From NCBI GenBank assembly GCA_001580565.1, contig LRBF01000267.1, positions 1-64,000 on the forward strand: a stretch of DNA of 64,000 nucleotides, read 5' to 3'. Numbering within the stretch: position 1 is the first letter of the stretch; each line of letters begins with the position of its first letter. Both the position numbers and the translations under genes were made by a program. The DNA comes from Caballeronia megalochromosomata. Its GTDB lineage: Bacteria; Pseudomonadota; Gammaproteobacteria; Burkholderiales; Burkholderiaceae. Positions 61,453 through 64,000 of the stretch are shown piece after piece. The notes beneath the pieces were generated by a model, which saw only the letters and a list, made by a program, of their open reading frames with translations, did not search any database and had not been told where the DNA came from.

Positions 61453-62403
61453 ATGAATCCCGTCAATCTTGTTCAACTGTTCATTCTCGCCGCGCTCTGG
61501 GGCGGCTCGTTCCTGTTCATCCGCGTCGGCGTGAGCGATCTCGGCGTCGCGCCGCTGATGGCGTTGCGCGTCGGCATCGGCGCAATGTTCCTGCTTCTGA
61601 TGCTCGCGTTGCGCGGCAAGGCGCGACAGGCGTTCTCGACGATGCGCGAGCGCGCCTGGCCACTCGTCGTCGTCGGCGTGCTCAACTCCGCCGCGCCGTT
61701 CTGCCTTTTCGCGTACGCGGAGCTCACGTTGTCGGCGGGCGTCACCTCCGTTATCAACGCGACGACGCCGCTCTGGGGCGCGCTCGTCGCGTATCTGTGG
61801 CTCAGCGACCGGCTGACGGGCATGCGCGTCGCCGGACTGGCGATCGGTTTCGCGGGCGTGCTCGCGCTCGTCTGGAACCAGATGTTCGCGCACGATGCGA
61901 GCGCCGCTCCCATCGCACCGATGACCACCGCTCTCGCGGCGCTCGCCGCGCTGGCCGCGTCGGCGAGTTACGGCGTCGCTGCGAGCTACACGAAGAAGCA
62001 TCTGATGGGCGTCGATTCGCTGACGGTCGCCGCCGGCACGATGAGCGCAGCGACGCTCGTGCTCCTGCCGTTCGCGCTCGTCTTCTGGCCCACGGGCGCG
62101 GTGTCGCTGCATGCATGGGGCGCGGTGCTCGGGCTGGGCATCGCGTGCACCGGCGTCGCTTACATGATGTTCTTCCATCTCATCGCGGTGGCCGGGCCGG
62201 CGCGCGCCATCACCGTCACTTTTCTGATTCCGATTTTCGGGATTCTGTGGGGCGCGCTGTTTCTTGCCGAGCGTGTGTCGGCAGGCATGGCGGCGGCGTG
62301 CGCGATCGTGCTCATCGGCACCGCGCTCGCGACGGGTGTCGTCAAGCGCGTGCCGTTGATCGGCGCGCGTCGCACGCAATGCGCGAAGGGAAGTAAGGCC
62401 TGA
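61453..62403 (+). CDS. EamA/DMT family transporter
   Basis: The 316-residue inner-membrane protein has ten hydrophobic segments in two EamA repeats (first opening FILAALWGGSFLFIRVGV, second with LAALAASASYGVAASYTKK). Small metabolite or amino acid export is typical of the superfamily, but the substrate is unknown. The C-terminus is basic. It converges with the cupin gene, 5 bp between stops. Confidence 0.88.
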   Translation: MNPVNLVQLFILAALWGGSFLFIRVGVSDLGVAPLMALRVGIGAMFLLLMLALRGKARQAFSTMRERAWPLVVVGVLNSAAPFCLFAYAELTLSAGVTSVINATTPLWGALVAYLWLSDRLTGMRVAGLAIGFAGVLALVWNQMFAHDASAAPIAPMTTALAALAALAASASYGVAASYTKKHLMGVDSLTVAAGTMSAATLVLLPFALVFWPTGAVSLHAWGAVLGLGIACTGVAYMMFFHLIAVAGPARAITVTFLIPIFGILWGALFLAERVSAGMAAACAIVLIGTALATGVVKRVPLIGARRTQCAKGSKA

Positions 62404-62408
62404 GCCGG

Positions 62409-62942
62409 TCAGTGCCAGTGACGCGCGAGCGGCCCATCCTCTCCGGCGACGGGATCGCTTCTCGGGAACGGCAGCGCTTCCATCGCGATGCGTTCAGCCT
62501 CGCTGATCGCTTCACGGCGGATATCCCACTGCTGGCCGGGCGGATACGCGCCGACCACCTGAAAGCGACGACCCGCCGTCAGCAGGCAATGACCGGTGCC
62601 GGCGGGCAGGATGAGCGCGTCGCCGGCGCTGACCGCGATCACGCGGCCGTGCGGCCCGCCGAGAATCAGCTCCGCGTCGCCTGAAGCGATGCCGAGCGCC
62701 TCATGCGCGGTCGAATGGAAGTGGTGATAGTCGAAGACGCCGTCGCGCCATTGCGGCGGCCAGCCGTTCTGCGCAAACAGGGCTTCGAAGCGGGCAGCGC
62801 AGTCGGCAGCCTTGGGATCGATCGCGCCGCGCCAGACCAGCACCGGCAGGCGCGTATTGTTCGGCACCCAGGCATTTTGCGGCAGCATGAAGTGCTCGGA
62901 GCGGGCGCCTTGCGCCAGCAAATTCACGGTTTGCTCAGCCAT
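62409..62942 (-). CDS. Cupin domain protein
   Basis: The 177-residue single-domain protein has a beta-barrel with HFHSTAHEALGI (motif 1, H-x-H pattern) and PAGTGHCLL (motif 2). Histidine residues could bind a metal. The family is close to YjlB-like cupins of unknown function; the sequence near its start, ARSEHFMLPQNAWVPNNTRLP, fits that group. It is preceded by about 70 bp of upstream sequence. Confidence 0.85.
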   Translation of the reverse strand: MAEQTVNLLAQGARSEHFMLPQNAWVPNNTRLPVLVWRGAIDPKAADCAARFEALFAQNGWPPQWRDGVFDYHHFHSTAHEALGIASGDAELILGGPHGRVIAVSAGDALILPAGTGHCLLTAGRRFQVVGAYPPGQQWDIRREAISEAERIAMEALPFPRSDPVAGEDGPLARHWH

Positions 62943-63010
62943 GTTGCGCTTTCTCCAAAAGAGTCAGAGAAAGCGCAGCAACGGATGTTCCAGCGTGGTC
63001 GATCCGCGCC

Positions 63011-63259
63011 TCAATGTCCGTGCCAGTGTCCTCCGCCGCTGGAAAAGCCGACGCCCAGCGACACCGACGGCGCCGCGTAATACCCCGGCCCATACGCGTA
63101 TCCATAGGCAGGCGCGTAGCCATAAGCCGGCGCGGGCGCATAGCCATACGGCGGCGCATAGATACAGCCGCCGAGGCCCGCCGCCAGCACCAGCGCGACG
63201 GGCACGATCAGCGAGCGCGCGAGGCGCGCTCTGGTTCGAGTTCGAGCTGAATTTTTCAT
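63011..63259 (-). CDS. Small Tyr/Pro-rich lipoprotein
   Basis: The 82-residue protein has a basic N-terminus, a hydrophobic core and lipobox LGGC (C32), so an outer-membrane lipoprotein is likely. The mature part consists of repeats of YGYAPA-like units, followed by a Gly/His-rich tail (GGGHWHGH). Function unknown. It forms a pair with the next upstream gene of similar composition. Confidence 0.7.
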   Translation of the reverse strand: MKNSARTRTRARLARSLIVPVALVLAAGLGGCIYAPPYGYAPAPAYGYAPAYGYAYGPGYYAAPSVSLGVGFSSGGGHWHGH

Positions 63260-63289
63260 GATGTCGCCCCGCTCCCTGTTGCTCCCTGC

Positions 63290-63631
63290 TTAATAGCGGC
63301 GATAGCCGTAGTAGCCGCCGTGATGCGCATACCAGTCGCGGCGTCCCCAATACCGATAGCCATCCCAGTAACGGTCGCCATGCCAGCCGACGACGATGGC
63401 GGGCGCGGGCGCGACGACAACCGGTGCCGGCTGATAGACCACGGGCGGAGGCGGCGGAGGCGGCGGCGCTTCATAGACGGGCGCAGGTGCGACGTACACC
63501 GGCGGCGCCGCATACACCGGCGCAACGGGCACCCCGAGATTGACGCCGACGCTCACGCCCGCCATCACGGCTTCGCAAGCGAGGCCCGCCGACAGCGCGA
63601 TTCCGATCCCGACCCAGCCTTTGATGTTCAT
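63290..63631 (-). CDS. Pro/Tyr/Val-rich exported protein
   Basis: The 113-residue protein starts MNIKGWVGIGIALSAGLACE, a signal-like segment. The mature region has a Pro/Val/Ala-rich stretch with eight consecutive prolines (EAPPPPPPPPVVYQPA) and an aromatic C-terminus (DRYWDGYRYWGRRDWY). It resembles YXWGXW-type envelope proteins. Function unknown. The start 63631 has AGAGGAC upstream; a longer reading at 63658 would add nine residues. It sits 30 bp upstream of the lipoprotein gene on the same strand. Confidence 0.7.
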   Translation of the reverse strand: MNIKGWVGIGIALSAGLACEAVMAGVSVGVNLGVPVAPVYAAPPVYVAPAPVYEAPPPPPPPPVVYQPAPVVVAPAPAIVVGWHGDRYWDGYRYWGRRDWYAHHGGYYGYRRY

Positions 63632-63858
63632 TTCGTCCTCTATCGAGAAGTCAGTCATGACGACCGCGATGCGATCCTGAATTCACATGCAGCCATGAAT
63701 CCATCGTAGCCGCGCGGGTTGCTCGCTGAGTTACAAGCCCTGTAACAGATGTGAATACTGAAACGGATGTGCGGATACGGCGTGCCGGGCCGCGCCGGTT
63801 GCGCGCCCTTGCGCCGCCGTGGGATAGTTCTGGCTTCCTCGAACGAATGGCGGGACGA

Positions 63859-64000
63859 TGGACTTACTGCGGAGCATGAGGATCTTTGCGCGCGTGGCGG
63901 AAGCAGCGAGCTTCACTGTCGCGGCGCAGCACATGGACATTACGACGGCGCAGGCATCGCGCGCCGTCACCGAACTCGAAACGCATCTGCGCACACGACT
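63859..64000 (+). CDS. LysR family regulator, N-terminal fragment (cut by window end)
   Basis: The first 47 codons (MDLLRSMRIFARVAEAASFT, then a helix-turn-helix) are visible before the window ends, so length and target cannot be assessed. ACGAATGGCGGGA lies upstream. The HTH is of the usual LysR pattern (ASFTVAAQHMDITTAQASRA). Confidence 0.85.

Overview
The window is a GC-rich chromosomal segment of a beta-proteobacterium, most probably Burkholderiaceae of the Burkholderia/Paraburkholderia/Caballeronia group. The grounds are strong third-position GC bias, protein families typical of that group (PsiF, SYLF, DUF2917, DUF1488, Rap1a and zf-TFIIB proteins, the prkA-yeaH-spoVR triad) and the gene order yciB-bolA-ppiC. 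I see no rRNA, tRNA, CRISPR array, prophage or intact insertion sequence. Almost all of it looks like core or stable accessory chromosome. The one clear AT-rich dip, with a toxin-antitoxin pair and an orphan glycosyltransferase-like gene, is near 55.0-57.4 kb. Family names come from motif recognition without a database search.

Layout. 1-388: probable dispersed repeat, then a promoter with a 13-bp palindrome for a lipoprotein GH20 hexosaminidase (389-2893). 2972-5231 (minus): ppiC, bolA, yciB, msrB. 5281-6873 (minus): selO. 6981-16489 (plus): an acyl-CoA catabolic cluster of acyl-CoA ligase, fused enoyl-CoA hydratase/3-hydroxyacyl-CoA dehydrogenase, nicotinamidase, thiolase, Dabb protein, hotdog thioesterase, MDR oxidoreductase, SDR and HSL-type esterase, with several stop/start overlaps. 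16495-18327 (minus): NRDE protein and YgfZ. 18432-21960 (plus): mltG-tmk-holB-tatD, followed by a secreted ankyrin protein, a Rap1a-like protein, an MscS channel, otsA and a GT4 glycosyltransferase. 27565-29545 (minus): SYLF lipoprotein, membrane protein and PsiF. 30298-36231 (plus): a ribose-type ABC operon with its own LacI regulator and ribokinase (rbsB-A-C-R-K).

36411-39019: a chemoreceptor ending in a DWETF tail and a hydratase-family enzyme. 39430-44490: prkA, yeaH and spoVR, a stress or stationary-phase module. 44535-51998: AI-2E family permease, RarD, aldo/keto reductase, a DHA2 MFS pump divergent from a LysR regulator, and a secreted tannase/feruloyl-esterase family protein. 52008-52649 (minus): a DUF2917 gene preceded by a short promoter-microORF-terminator unit that could be an sRNA or an attenuator. 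52754-54893: a YCII/DGPF protein, a VOC protein and an ECF sigma factor with a long C-terminal extension (ECF42-like). 54978-55639: vapBC. 56037-57422: TPR/GT-B protein. 57451-60053: CBS protein, zinc-finger protein, beta-carbonic anhydrase, FmdB-type zinc ribbon and DUF1488 protein. 60094-64000: a degenerate receiver protein, DUF883-like protein, EamA transporter, cupin, two Tyr/Pro-rich envelope proteins and a LysR gene cut by the window end.

The most promising unexplained elements are the small transcript upstream of the DUF2917 gene (52462-52649), the nicotinamidase translationally locked inside a beta-oxidation operon, the receiver protein that has lost its switch lysine, and the vapBC/TPR-GT AT-rich island. 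Nothing here amounts to a demonstrably new system.
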